A stretch of 64,000 nucleotides of DNA from NCBI GenBank assembly GCA_018881555.1, contig JACAXG010000021.1, forward strand, positions 8,603,165 through 8,667,164. The letters are read 5' to 3'. The notes below the pieces were generated by a model. It did no database searches, was not told the DNA's origin, and worked only from the letters and a program-made list of their open reading frames with translations. The translations under genes and the position numbers were made by a program. This DNA comes from Amblyornis subalaris. Lineage: Eukaryota; Chordata; Aves; Passeriformes; Ptilonorhynchidae. Positions 54,601-62,158 of the stretch are shown piece after piece. The stretch's first letter is position 1. Each line of letters begins with the position of its first letter.

Positions 54601-57600
54601 AATAGGACCCAATGAATCAATTAATTGCTTATTCTAATTATATTCTTGTTACATTCTGCTTAAAATAATGGTCAACACACAAAAGAACAGTTTACTGGCC
54701 CTCTTCAAATGGAAGTTTATTATTACAGCTGATCCAAACTGAAACTTGAGCAGCTTTCATAGCTCAACTGAGCTATGAAAAGTTGCACATTTCAGTGAAG
54801 AGAAAGTTAAAATTGTTCCCTTCAGGTTACATGTATGAGTAGCTAGCTTTATTTACCAAAGAGGCCTCCTCTATGCAAACTTTCTTTTGGAAAAAATTGT
54901 GATGGAATACTTATTAAAAGCAAATGTTAAGTACATCACAAGCACGGACACAGCAAGGTTATTTAGAAATTCAAATAACACTCACCAAGCAGTTGAAAAG
55001 GTAGAGGGAAAAGAAAGTAAGGGAATTTCTAGCTGCTTCTCAGCTTCACTGATGAAGGCAACTTTTTATTTATTAGTACTAGGATATTGTTTCTTTTAAA
55101 GGTAGTTCTTGTTAATTACACTAAATCAGCTTTGAGATACTTAAAAGCTCTCTATAAATCTATCAGAAACCTGTCTATTACATCTCTTTGATCTTGCCAT
55201 TTATATCTAGCAAAGCATTCACTTACTTGGTAGAGTTGTCACATTCTCCAANGATTCATCTCCTCCAATGCTAAAATGAGAAAGAAAAAAGAAAAATACC
55301 AGTCACTCATCTCTTATCTGGACAGAGACAACAAGCAAAGTGAAGAACTTCCACACATCATGGGAAAAAGCAAAGGGTGATTAATTNGATAACTATCAAT
55401 CTATCAGAATACATGGGGAGGACAGAAGTGGAAGTACTATTGGGGAGAACAGCTGAGGTTTCACTGGTGAAGATGCTTGTAAGAAAGATTTAATTCTCTT
55501 GCAGATATACAGGGGTATAGTCAATAATTTATCAACTGGCAGAAAAAAATGCCTGCAATAGCTTCATACTCAAATGATCAAGCCTTAAGTACTGCAGTTT
55601 AGAAGGTCGACTTTGAGGCCCGTTCCAGCCTCATGAAGCCACTCTAAGGCAACATCAAACACAGGCACCTGTCACCTTGGCTGACAAGAGAGCTTCAGCA
55701 GTGGCTCCTCACTCTCTTCTCCCACTTTCTGCACAGGGATATGTTTTCTCCAGCTTTCCTGTTGACAGGACATGCTGAGGCCACANTCCAGCTTACAGAG
55801 AGATATTAGTACAGCACAGAACTGCTGCAGTCAATATCAACAGAGCTACATCACAACAACAAAACTATTTAGTCTTTTACAACTGTGTGTTGCTACATGC
55901 AGCAAAAGTTCTCTGGTTAAAATAACTCTTTTCCATGACACTACAAAAAGTTCAGAAATAAAAAACTTTGAGAAGTCTCAAACCCAACCAGTTCTGACTT
56001 GTTTGTACCAGTGATTTTTCTCCAGTTTTGTAGATTTCCAACTTGACATCCCGACATAAAAGTAAAAACTGTTGCAAGTGTCCAAAGATGAAAGCATGAG
56101 AGCGTTCAAAAGGCTTGCTTAAAATTCACTGCTGAAAATGTTTTCTGTCAAGCCACCCTTATGACAAATCTTGGATCTTGATACACCTTCAAGGAATGCT
56201 AGCCTGAGAAGCAACCTTGTTTTCAACTTTCTGACAGCTAAAAGACCCANAACACATCTCTTCATTACCTTGGCTGAAGACTTACCTCCAAGACAGTCCC
56301 CGGTACTGAGTGGTCATATCCTGAAGACTATCTGAGGCAATTCCTGAACCAGCCTGGACATTATTTTTCATGACCCAAATGAAATTAANGCACAATTACT
56401 AATGCAATAGTAACTTGTAATACAAATACATAAACAAATACAATTTACTAATTTAAGTAGAATTACATAGTTGTTTTGTTTACTTTTGAATTGAATGGAT
56501 ATCTTCCAAAGCTTTAAAAGGCATCTGGCTTTTCCTGAGCCTTTCTCCTGAAGAACACAACAATACCTTTCATAATTATTTACAAGCATCATATTGTCTA
56601 TATGACACACAAAATGTATGATGGATGGAGCTATGGAACAAAGACTTTCTTCTCATGGGTCTAGATGAGCTAAATAACTCTTTTATGGTTGCATTATTCC
56701 ACAATGATGAAAACATCTAAATGAAACACGTAAAACTTTCTGGCTAATGATATGAAACACTATATGAACTCAACAGAGAAAATAAACACATATCAGAAAG
56801 AAGCACCAATACATATATATCAATTTGAAGAGTATTGTGGTAAATGGAAAAACCTTTAGCATAACTAGAGCAAGGAGGAAGCACTCTCTACACTTATCCC
56901 AAAGAAAGAGGCAAGTTAGCAACTACATCCCTCCTAAAACTCCTCCAGAATTCAGACGCAGAGTTGCTGCCAGCTGAGATTGTATAGTTTCATTCTAAAT
57001 TTAGGTGCAGGTTAGTACTNCAGTACAGTACAAGACCAGGCAGACTATTTGCTGCTACCTTAGATTAAACCATAATACTACATTTTCTTTTATGTATAAG
57101 CTTTATTGAAGTAACAGAAGATTGGTGTTCAGAATAACTGTGCACAGGCCAAGTGCAGCTGTGAGACAGCAATACACCACTGCATGTTCTATGAAAGCAG
57201 ATTTTATTCCCAGTTCCCACAGACTATACTTAGAAGCAGAAACACCTGCAGGGCCCTGGATATTACAATACAGCAACCACAATCATATACAGAATAACTT
57301 TCATTTGTTAATACTGCAGGTTTACATTCAAATGCTTCTATTTATTTCAGTAGCCTCCCGTGTGTAGGAGTTGCAGCAACACGTCTGCCAGAGAGTTGTA
57401 AAGGGTTCATGGTTTGTACACACAAAGTCTTTGTTGNTAAGGCTCAGATTCAGAGAAACTTATGTTCCAATTACATCTTCTGTCCAGTGTTTCCTTTGAC
57501 CTGGCTGTAGAATTTCAGTCTTTGACCAGTATGAAAACATTAGGCAGAAAGGCATAACTNGAATATAGGAAGTCTGGAATTTGAAACATGTTCCTTCTTG

Positions 57601-60600
57601 GCTACCAAAGATCAGCAGCAGCAGCAAGAACTACATTGTGAATCAGCTAGGAGTTAAAACAGGCACAATAAAAAGACTGAATATCTTCTGAAATGCATAG
57701 AGTCAGAGGACTCTCATCCCATATTTCCTCATCTCATTAATGCTAAAATGAATAAAATGCTATTATCCAACACTGCATAGTTGCATTCTGTTCCTGGAAG
57801 AACCAAGGCAGGTTCATCAGTCCATTCCTATTCAGAAAAAAACTTTGAAAAGCACAATAACCTAAGCCTTGTGCTATGTCCCATTAGTTTCATCAGCATC
57901 TGATCTCTGCTGTCTCCAATTCAGCAAACTGCTTTGCCACCTCTTTAAAGGATTTGCCTGTGTTCAAAAGCATGTGAATACGTGCGTAGGGGGAACAGAG
58001 TGCTAGGAGACTGACACCTTCTTTCTTGATCTAGCTACTAGATCTATTATCACCCATGAATGAACGGATCTTTGCTTCTAGGTGCAACAGCTATTTCCCC
58101 TCCACCAGAGTGGGCACGTGTTTGTAGTTTTACCAAGAAAGCAGTAAAACACTATCTTCTTACCGTCACAGAATCCCCAAGGGCTGCTACAATTTTCACA
58201 TCAGCTGGCTTTAGGGAATGCACTGCAAAGGAAAGAGATGCAGTTGAACCTGGATAGAAAATAGCTATTTTTTTCTCTACTGTGTATGTAAAATATGCTG
58301 TTGTGCATTGTGATGCTCTGTCCTGTTGTTTTTGCAATACCCAAGCGATAAATTGGAAGTTCTTTGCAGCTCATCTCATTTGATTGTAGCAGCAACATAT
58401 GCATATTATTCAATCTTTCANTGGTTAACATTGCTACTGAAAAGACAAAAGAGCAAGGAGCAAATAATATCCAGCACCAAAGTGAAGGTAAAACAANACA
58501 GAATTACACAAAGCAGAAACAGTATATTAAAGACATCAGAGGACTAAGGAGAACACAATATGAAGCTATTTGAAAAATTGAATATTGNTATATTCTAGAC
58601 TAACATGAATGAAGCTGGATTTCCAGTTTCTTTCCATGAGATTTAGATGGTATCACTTACAAGCTATGGCAGCACTCAAACTTGGATTTTATCACAAGAT
58701 ATTTTGAAGTGCTCCACTGGCAGCGAGTTCAGNGGAGCTACTTAGTCAGAATGCTACATTGCATGACAGTATGACATTGTATCTGTTAAGCATCTGCTGA
58801 AAAACATGACATCCTTTCTGAGCAATGNTCTTCACAGTCCAGCAGTCATTTCAGCAAAAATTAACATTCATCTTGAAGGACAGCTGAAGGTAATTCAACC
58901 TCAGTATAAAACAGNCAAGACTACCTGAAGTTGCAGGAGGGGAGGATGGCGACTCGTCTTCGCATAGCAGCTGGCTTCCATAATTCTAAAGAGAAGACGA
59001 CAGCTGAATAGCATTTGGCTAGCAAATACAGTCAGTAGTACCTAGGATCTTCCCAGCAGAGGCTAGGTGGATAAACTGGAGCCTCTCTAGCATGTAATTA
59101 GCTAGGCAGGTCTTGGTTGCTCAATTCAATACTCATATTCAGCACTGCGTCTTGTACTGATAACTGTGCTGTCTGAGCACGTGTTCTTACAGGGGTTTCC
59201 AGATGCATTTTGTCTAACTCAGGGAGTGCTTCCCTGCTCTGTGCCATGTGCTCAGCCTCCCCAGCCCCTTTGGCCAAGGATTGATTTCACCTATGGTGCA
59301 GAACGTAACTCATTTGGTTACCATACAGGAACAGATGCAGCAGAGTAACAGTGGGAGGATGATGTTGACACTTACTGGAGTTTGGTTAGGGTATGTGTAA
59401 TTACTGTTCTTATATGTCCTCAGGAATGGCTCAGCCTACAAAAGAAGGCAATCTGAATCAATGCAAACCATCAGAGGAACACATGGAGATTTCCATTCAC
59501 CAGACTTCAGTTCTTAGATGTCTGTAGATGATTAGCAGCTTGATGCAAATACATCCCAAGGATAAAAAAAAAAAAAAAAGACATTTTTAAAATCTGTGTA
59601 ACAACAGTGTAAACCTGGGCTGTATTTTTATACAACCAGAAGTTACAAAATATGCTCAGGACCCTGCCATGTGTGGTTAACAAGAAGCTTGTGGTCTCAG
59701 TGACCTCTGCAGAGCTGTGCTGACTGGTGCCATCACTGCTCTGTTTCTCCCCACTGAAGCTCTGTCATTCAGTGTGGATACTTGATGATCTCGATTAGGT
59801 AGGCCAAACACCCTTCCCTTGTGTTTTGGCCAACTGCGATGTTTGACCATGAGGAAGTTTGCTCCTGCTTGCCCTCCATCTTGTGGGTGCATGCTCATAC
59901 TGCTCTTGGTGGCAGTGGCACAAACTGTGTGGGGAGGGGCAGATCACACTCACAGAGACAGAGCTCCAGGCAGTGGGTAAAGGCTCGTGCAGGCTCCCAG
60001 CCACCCCCAGCACCTCCACATAAACACAGACACCCTTGTAACTTACTGCATTTGGACATTTGAGAACAATCTCATCTTCTAGATGCTGACTGTCTGTCTT
60101 CTCCCCTACAGGCTCCAGCTGTGGGAAAAAGGGGGATGTACAGAGGAAAAGTATATGAGTACCAGAGAGCAGTGGGTAATGCTGTGCTGCCAATCACTGG
60201 AAAACACCTCTGCAGCACAGCAAGGCAACTGCAGTGCACTGCACCAATGCTGGTGGCTGCCTCCATGCACTGCTTCTTTGTGTGCTGAAGAGGCTAATTC
60301 CCACACACCCTGAATGTGGCCTGCTGATCAATGTGCCTGGCAGGCATCATCTTCCTGAGGGAAGTCCCAACACAGCCAGCCTTAACATACCCTGAGATTT
60401 ACTGGTTTAATTTAATTCAGGGGACAATTCAGGGGACCTTTCTTCATATAATCACTCTTTTCCTTTGTAAACACAATTCAGAAGAGATATGGCTTGCTAC
60501 CTAGTAGCTACCTGGGCTTTTTTTGCTGCCAAGGACAGGATGGAGTGAACAAGGAGACACCAACAGAATCTTTAAAAATCTTACCATGTTGTTCCACAAA

Positions 60601-62158
60601 GCACGTGCAGCCTGGGAATGAGTCTTTTGGCTGAAGTGGAAACAATCTGGGGCAAAATATGAAGCATCTGGCCACCCCTCCTAGAGAATAAGATGGATGC
60701 TGTCACAGAGGCAGCAAATACGCAACAAGCTGTGCATTATGTCCTCTCTCTTCCAGTGAGATAACCCAGCTGACTTCTAAACAAAGGAACTGCAAAGGCC
60801 TCTGAGGCAAACAGAATTAAACCAGACCAGGGGAAGTTAGTAATTCAGAACTAAGAAACCTTTAAAAATTCTTTAGTACAGTATTCCCAAAGTAATAAGG
60901 AATACAGACCACCGTGACCCTGAGTACAGAATACCTGGGCACAGATATTGATTGTACACTTTATTTCCCCTGAGATTCACACATTATAGTGTTTCAAAAC
61001 ATGAGGGTTTTCATACCAAAGGTCATTTACCAACATACTGGAAAGGACTTGATGTATGGGGAATGTAGAGCAAATGCTTCCTGATGAAGACTTTGAACTA
61101 AAATTTCTACTTCATGGTTGTCCAATTGCAGTGCCCCAAATCAAGGTCTGTATTTCTGTTGCCCGTTATCTCCACTATTCCATAAATATTTTCTGCAATT
61201 CCGGATGTTAACTGAATATAATAATTACCACATCAGGAAACTGCTGGCCACATTTACAACTAAGACAATCTTGTCGAGTTAGTGGCATCGCATCAGGATT
61301 TAATGTAGGTGTGGTTTTCTTGTTTGTTTTTACCTGTGTTTTTGGCATGTCCATATTAGTCATGAATGGCTGCATAACCACTGTGAAATCATCCTTGGTG
61401 TCATATCTTCCACTCTCCACTAACTGGCGGGTTCTCTCCTAAAGAGTGAAAGAAAAGTTGTCATCATTGCTTCTTCTATGTTCAGCTCATCAAGTTGTTC
61501 CATCCATTTACACCTCACCCAGGGGTTCTCCTTCCCTCATGTGGAAGCCCGGACACGGCCATGGTTTTCAGCTTGTGCCAGGCAGCCAATGCAGCTGCCT
61601 TTTAGAGACACCCATCCTGGGCTTCTTTGCAAAGAGGCAGCCTGGGAAGGGCTGACTGACTGGCAAAGACTGGCAGCCTGCTCAGTAATTAGGTTTTCTG
61701 TCGAAAAGGTGTCCTTCCAGAAGCACCAAAGTGATTTTTGGTTTGGCTGACATGCCATGCCTGAAAGCTTGTTCCTGAGTTACCATGGTGTTTGGCTTAA
61801 CATGATTTATTTCCAATAACACAACTGATCAAAAAACTGCTGGCTCTCTGACATACTCTACTTTTGATGGCTCTGTAACAATTTTTCTTCTCATCTGTTT
61901 TGTTGGTTTACTGAAACAGAACTGTAAAGATCTTGACCCTTTTTTAAATCACAATTACAAATATGTCATTAAAATTAGTGGAAACTGTCCCCCATTTTCA
62001 AATATTAGCCCATCTGTGGTCCTTTGATCAACAGAAGGATGACAGTTAGACTTCTAACAAATGCCATGTGCCTTACCTGATACCTTCTGTTAAAGTAGAC
62101 CAGCTTCTTTAACTCATTGGAATCGTCCTGAGGATTTATGACACAAGGGCATAGGAGC
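21440..62158 (-). CDS. PLB1: Phospholipase B1, membrane-associated (3' part of gene, 33 exons)
   Basis: PLB1 is a brush-border ectoenzyme that removes fatty acids from phospholipids (phospholipase A2 and lysophospholipase activity) and hydrolyses other lipid esters. It has four tandem GDSL-lipase repeats, a C-terminal membrane helix and a short cytoplasmic tail. Seen here: 33 minus-strand exons with consistent splice sites and phases, giving one open frame of 892 codons plus stop. Diagnostic motifs are ALGDSVT and ALGDSLT (block I serine), GAND and GGSD (block III region), PDCFH and ADCFH (Asp/His of the triad), recurring SGRYDT and WNNM, then a hydrophobic helix and basic tail. The product covers the end of repeat 2, repeats 3 and 4, and the anchor. 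The 5' half is outside the window. The frame is intact, with no sign of a pseudogene. Confidence 0.95.
22148..22222 (-). CDS. PLB1: PLB1 exon E32 (repeat 4 end, LEPVGEK)
   Basis: 75 bp, 25 codons, [20 protein letters not shown] then KCPNP. Contains an NFT sequon. Acceptor CTTCAG|CTG, donor CCT|GTAAGT. Same start as E4 and E18. Confidence 0.94.
25693..25788 (-). CDS. PLB1: PLB1 exon E31 (repeat 4 catalytic Asp-His block)
   Basis: 96 bp, 32 codons, [20 protein letters not shown] then [17 protein letters not shown] keeps the catalytic Asp and His. Acceptor ATTGCAG|ACC, donor ATG|GTAAGA. Confidence 0.94.
26878..26982 (-). CDS. PLB1: PLB1 exon E30 (repeat 4, [10 protein letters not shown])
   Basis: 105 bp, 35 codons containing [20 protein letters not shown]. 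The SGRYDT motif of the other repeats is SGRYEK here. Acceptor CACGCAG|GCT, donor AGC|GTGAGT. Confidence 0.93.
28295..28376 (-). CDS. PLB1: PLB1 exon E29 (repeat 4, [11 protein letters not shown])
   Basis: 82 bp: one base plus 27 codons, [20 protein letters not shown] then RVNRDFQ. I took the acceptor at TTCAAG|G, not the nearby AAAG, because it gives the same phase and length as E1 and E15. Donor CAG|GTAATA. Confidence 0.88.
28735..29130 (-). mobile_element. Ancient CR1-type LINE fragment in PLB1 intron
   Basis: The stretch near 28990-29040 reads TTATACCTTTCTCTGCTAGA then CTGAAGAGCC, which I recognise from old reptile and turtle CR1 elements in reverse complement. Surrounding text keeps weaker similarity. 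Boundaries are approximate. Confidence 0.6.
29548..29642 (-). CDS. PLB1: PLB1 exon E28 (repeat 4, [12 protein letters not shown])
   Basis: 95 bp: 31 codons plus two bases, [20 protein letters not shown] then [11 protein letters not shown]. Acceptor CTTGCAG|CTC, donor CAAA|GTAAGT. A longer reading frame on this strand overlaps it in the wrong frame; phase and similarity to E14 decide the frame. Confidence 0.9.
30191..30256 (-). CDS. PLB1: PLB1 exon E27 (repeat 4, LDIFYEE)
   Basis: 66 bp, 22 codons, [20 protein letters not shown] then EE. Acceptor TAAACAG|GAA, donor GAG|GTAAGC. Same size as E13. Confidence 0.93.
31274..31354 (-). CDS. PLB1: PLB1 exon E26 (repeat 4 block III, GGSD)
   Basis: 81 bp, 27 codons, [20 protein letters not shown] then CQYCLDK. 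The block III Asn is replaced by Ser (codon AGC 31301-31303). Acceptor CCACTAG|AAA. The donor AAG|GTTTGT is the weakest GT donor of the set. Confidence 0.94.
33164..33215 (-). CDS. PLB1: PLB1 exon E25 (repeat 4, DMPAQARAL)
   Basis: 52 bp: one base plus 17 codons, [17 protein letters not shown]. Acceptor CTCCCAG|C, donor TCG|GTAAGT. Same length as E11. Confidence 0.92.
34597..34696 (-). CDS. PLB1: PLB1 exon E24 (repeat 4 block II, Gly replaced by Asn)
   Basis: 100 bp: two bases, 32 codons, two bases, [20 protein letters not shown] then [12 protein letters not shown]. Aligned with NQAVPGAQA of E10, the block II glycine position holds Asn (codon AAT 34608-34610), which also forms an NAT sequon. 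Acceptor TTCAAG|AT, donor GCACG|GTGAGC. Confidence 0.92.
35910..35953 (-). CDS. PLB1: PLB1 exon E23 (repeat 4, IGGDETLE)
   Basis: 44 bp micro-exon: one base, 14 codons, one base, [14 protein letters not shown]. Acceptor TTGTAG|T, donor CCCA|GTGAGT. Same length and phase as E9. Confidence 0.91.
37064..37122 (-). CDS. PLB1: PLB1 exon E22 (repeat 4, WKGLSW)
   Basis: 59 bp: 19 codons plus two bases, TAVG(x)[14 protein letters not shown]. Base 37109 is N in a GNC codon, so that residue is Ala, Asp, Gly or Val. Three codons shorter than E8. Acceptor TTCCAG|ACT, donor GGAG|GTGAGA. Confidence 0.9.
39120..39178 (-). CDS. PLB1: PLB1 exon E21 (repeat 4 block I, GDSL nucleophile)
   Basis: 59 bp: two bases plus 19 codons. 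With the G of E20 it reads [20 protein letters not shown], with a canonical GDSL motif. The Ser codon TCC is at 39126-39128. Acceptor TTTTAG|TA, donor ACT|GTGAGT. Confidence 0.95.
39865..39925 (-). CDS. PLB1: PLB1 exon E20 (linker, NWGSELSC)
   Basis: 61 bp: 20 codons plus one base, [20 protein letters not shown]. Acceptor ATTTCAG|AAT, donor TCAG|GTGAGA. Same size and phase as E6. Confidence 0.92.
40399..40655 (+). mobile_element. CR1 LINE fragment in PLB1 intron
   Basis: Contains CTGGAGAAAATGAGGCTTAG, GACCTCATCACTCTCTACAA and AAAGAGTGGTCAAGCATTG, typical of CR1 just upstream of the 3' tail. It breaks off after the last motif. Orientation is plus, antisense to PLB1. Confidence 0.88.
41075..41146 (+). 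mobile_element. CR1 LINE 3' tail fragment
   Basis: Ends GGGGTCCCTTCCAACCTCAA then TTATTCTGTGATTG, a CR1 3' terminus. It may be the tail of the element at 40399-40655, separated by about 420 bases of unrelated or strongly diverged sequence, or a second insertion. Confidence 0.75.
42165..42236 (-). CDS. PLB1: PLB1 exon E19 (linker, PFLGTYKNS)
   Basis: 72 bp, 24 codons, [20 protein letters not shown] then EPIE. Contains an NNT sequon. It is the linker between repeats 3 and 4. Acceptor TTGCCAG|AAC, donor GAG|GTAATT. Confidence 0.91.
43809..43880 (-). CDS. PLB1: PLB1 exon E18 (repeat 3 end, LQPVGQK)
   Basis: 72 bp, 24 codons, [20 protein letters not shown] then CPAQ. Acceptor TTTCTAG|TTA, donor CAG|GTAAAT. 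Same size as E4. Confidence 0.92.
44986..45081 (-). CDS. PLB1: PLB1 exon E17 (repeat 3 catalytic Asp-His block)
   Basis: 96 bp, 32 codons: [20 protein letters not shown] then [17 protein letters not shown] carries the catalytic Asp and His. Base 45055 is N in a TTN codon, Phe or Leu; Phe is expected from E3 and E31. Acceptor TTTGTAG|GAT, donor GTG|GTAAGG. Confidence 0.94.
46818..46922 (-). CDS. PLB1: PLB1 exon E16 (repeat 3, SGRYDT exon)
   Basis: 105 bp, 35 codons, containing [20 protein letters not shown] and an NFT sequon. Acceptor CTTGCAG|CTT, donor CAG|GTATGA. Paralogous to E2 and E30. Confidence 0.94.
47353..47434 (-). CDS. PLB1: PLB1 exon E15 (repeat 3, YLCSCVL)
   Basis: 82 bp: one base plus 27 codons, from [20 protein letters not shown] to EATKAYQ. 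Holds a CxC cysteine pair and an NLT sequon. Acceptor CCCACAG|T, donor CAG|GTATGT. Confidence 0.92.
48178..48278 (-). CDS. PLB1: PLB1 exon E14 (repeat 3, [14 protein letters not shown])
   Basis: 101 bp: 33 codons plus two bases, [20 protein letters not shown] then [13 protein letters not shown]. It encodes a hydrophobic strand in the lipase core and a conserved Cys. Acceptor TTTCAG|GTT, donor GCAGA|GTAAGG. Equivalent to E28 (95 bp). Confidence 0.92.
48683..48748 (-). CDS. PLB1: PLB1 exon E13 (repeat 3, LDILHEE; GC donor)
   Basis: 66 bp, 22 codons: [20 protein letters not shown] then EE. Acceptor CTATCAG|GAT. The donor is GAG|GCAAGT, a noncanonical GC splice site that otherwise matches consensus. 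The paralogous exon E27 has GAG|GTAAGC at the same place. Confidence 0.92.
48931..48995. repeat. Local tandem duplication in PLB1 intron
   Basis: Two copies of about 25-27 bp, CTTGGTGAA(a)TTTAAAATAA then ACCTTG, spaced by about 13 bases. They differ by a small indel. Confidence 0.8.
49879..49959 (-). CDS. PLB1: PLB1 exon E12 (repeat 3 block III, GAND)
   Basis: 81 bp, 27 codons: [20 protein letters not shown] then CNYCKDP. GAND holds the block III Asn (codon 49906-49908) that stabilises the oxyanion. Acceptor GCACAG|AGA, donor CCT|GTGAGT. Same size as E26. Confidence 0.95.
50104..50155 (-). CDS. PLB1: PLB1 exon E11 (repeat 3, LPAQARNL)
   Basis: 52 bp: one base plus 17 codons, [17 protein letters not shown]. 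Acceptor TTTACAG|G, donor CCT|GTAAGT. Same size as E25. It is separated from E12 by an intron of only 144 bp. Confidence 0.92.
50787..50820. repeat. Imperfect (CATA)n / TA microsatellite
   Basis: Alternating GTACATATATATACATACAT and similar within the intron between E11 and E10. Confidence 0.85.
53881..53989 (-). CDS. PLB1: PLB1 exon E10 (repeat 3 block II, NQAVPGA)
   Basis: 109 bp: two bases, 35 codons, two bases, from [15 protein letters not shown] to [10 protein letters not shown]. The glycine in VPGA (codon 53892-53894) is in the position of the block II oxyanion-hole Gly of SGNH hydrolases. Acceptor TTTTTCAG|AC, donor GCTGA|GTATGT. Confidence 0.94.
55227..55270 (-). CDS. PLB1: PLB1 exon E9 (repeat 3, [15 protein letters not shown])
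   Basis: 44 bp micro-exon: one base, 14 codons, one base. Encodes [14 protein letters not shown] and includes an NVT sequon. Acceptor TTTTAG|C, donor CCAA|GTAAGT. Base 55252 is N in the third position of a TCN serine codon, so the protein is not affected. Same length as E23. Confidence 0.92.
56286..56353 (-). CDS. PLB1: PLB1 exon E8 (repeat 3, QYRGLSW)
   Basis: 68 bp: 22 codons plus two bases, [20 protein letters not shown] followed by SW. It follows the nucleophile motif. Acceptor TCCAG|GCT, donor GGAG|GTAAGT. Its repeat 4 counterpart E22 is 9 bp shorter. Confidence 0.93.
58164..58222 (-). CDS. PLB1: PLB1 exon E7 (repeat 3 block I, GDSV nucleophile)
   Basis: 59 bp: two bases plus 19 codons. 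With the G from E6 it reads [20 protein letters not shown]. The catalytic Ser codon TCT is at 58170-58172. The motif is GDSV instead of GDSL, a tolerated change since the Ser is kept. Acceptor TTTGCAG|TG, donor ACG|GTAAGA. Confidence 0.95.
58925..58985 (-). CDS. PLB1: PLB1 exon E6 (linker, NYGSQLLC)
   Basis: 61 bp: 20 codons plus one base. Encodes [20 protein letters not shown], a Ser/Pro-rich linker between repeats 2 and 3. Acceptor CTTTAG|AAT, donor TCAG|GTAGTC. Same size and phase as E20. Confidence 0.9.
59376..59435 (-). CDS. PLB1: PLB1 exon E5 (linker, PFLRTYKNS)
   Basis: 60 bp, 20 codons, [20 protein letters not shown]. Holds NYT and NQT N-glycosylation sequons, as expected for an extracellular linker. 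Acceptor TTTGTAG|GCT, donor CCA|GTAAGT. Equivalent to E19 (72 bp), which has four extra codons. Confidence 0.92.
59564..59579. repeat. Poly(A) tract, A16
   Basis: Sixteen A residues in the intron between E5 and E4. There is no recognisable retroposon body on its 5' side. Confidence 0.9.
60047..60118 (-). CDS. PLB1: PLB1 exon E4 (repeat 2 end, LEPVGEK)
   Basis: 72 bp, 24 codons from LEPVGEK to LKCPNA. It follows WNNM directly in frame and begins the linker between repeats 2 and 3. Acceptor CCACAG|CTG, donor GCA|GTAAGT. Equivalent to E18 and E32. Confidence 0.93.
60585..60680 (-). CDS. PLB1: PLB1 exon E3 (repeat 2, catalytic Asp-His block)
   Basis: 96 bp, 32 codons. Contains [10 protein letters not shown], the D-x-x-H block V of GDSL lipases carrying the catalytic Asp and His of repeat 2, and ends ALWNNM. 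Acceptor CTCTAG|GAG, donor ATG|GTAAGA. Same size as E17 and E31. Confidence 0.94.
61334..61438 (-). CDS. PLB1: PLB1 exon E2 (repeat 2, SGRYDT exon)
   Basis: 105 bp, 35 codons, phase 0 at both ends. Contains [19 protein letters not shown], the conserved segment before the catalytic Asp-His block. Acceptor CTTTAG|GAG, donor CAG|GTAAAA. Paralogous to E16 and E30, both also 105 bp. Confidence 0.93.
62077..62158 (-). CDS. PLB1: PLB1 exon E1 (repeat 2, cysteine-rich segment)
   Basis: 82 bp: one base completing a codon, then 27 codons starting [10 protein letters not shown] and ending NRRYQ. The acceptor is a pyrimidine-rich tract ending CCCACAG; the donor is CAG|GTAAGG. Same length and phase as E15 and E29, the equivalent exons of repeats 3 and 4. 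It is the most 5' PLB1 exon I can place; the preceding ~100 bp exon of repeat 2 (equivalent to E14 and E28) was not found before 64000. Confidence 0.9.

Larger units (their letters stand above)
48279..58163 (-). other. PLB1: PLB1 introns between E14 and E7
   Basis: Introns 48279-48682 (GC-AG), 48749-49878, 49960-50103 (144 bp), 50156-53880 (3.7 kb, the longest in the window), 53990-55226, 55271-56285 and 56354-58163. No genes seen inside. Confidence 0.7.
58223..62076 (-). other. PLB1: PLB1 introns between E7 and E1
   Basis: Six short introns: 58223-58924, 58986-59375, 59436-60046, 60119-60584, 60681-61333 and 61439-62076. All are GT-AG, with no recognised repeat other than the A16 tract. Confidence 0.7.
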
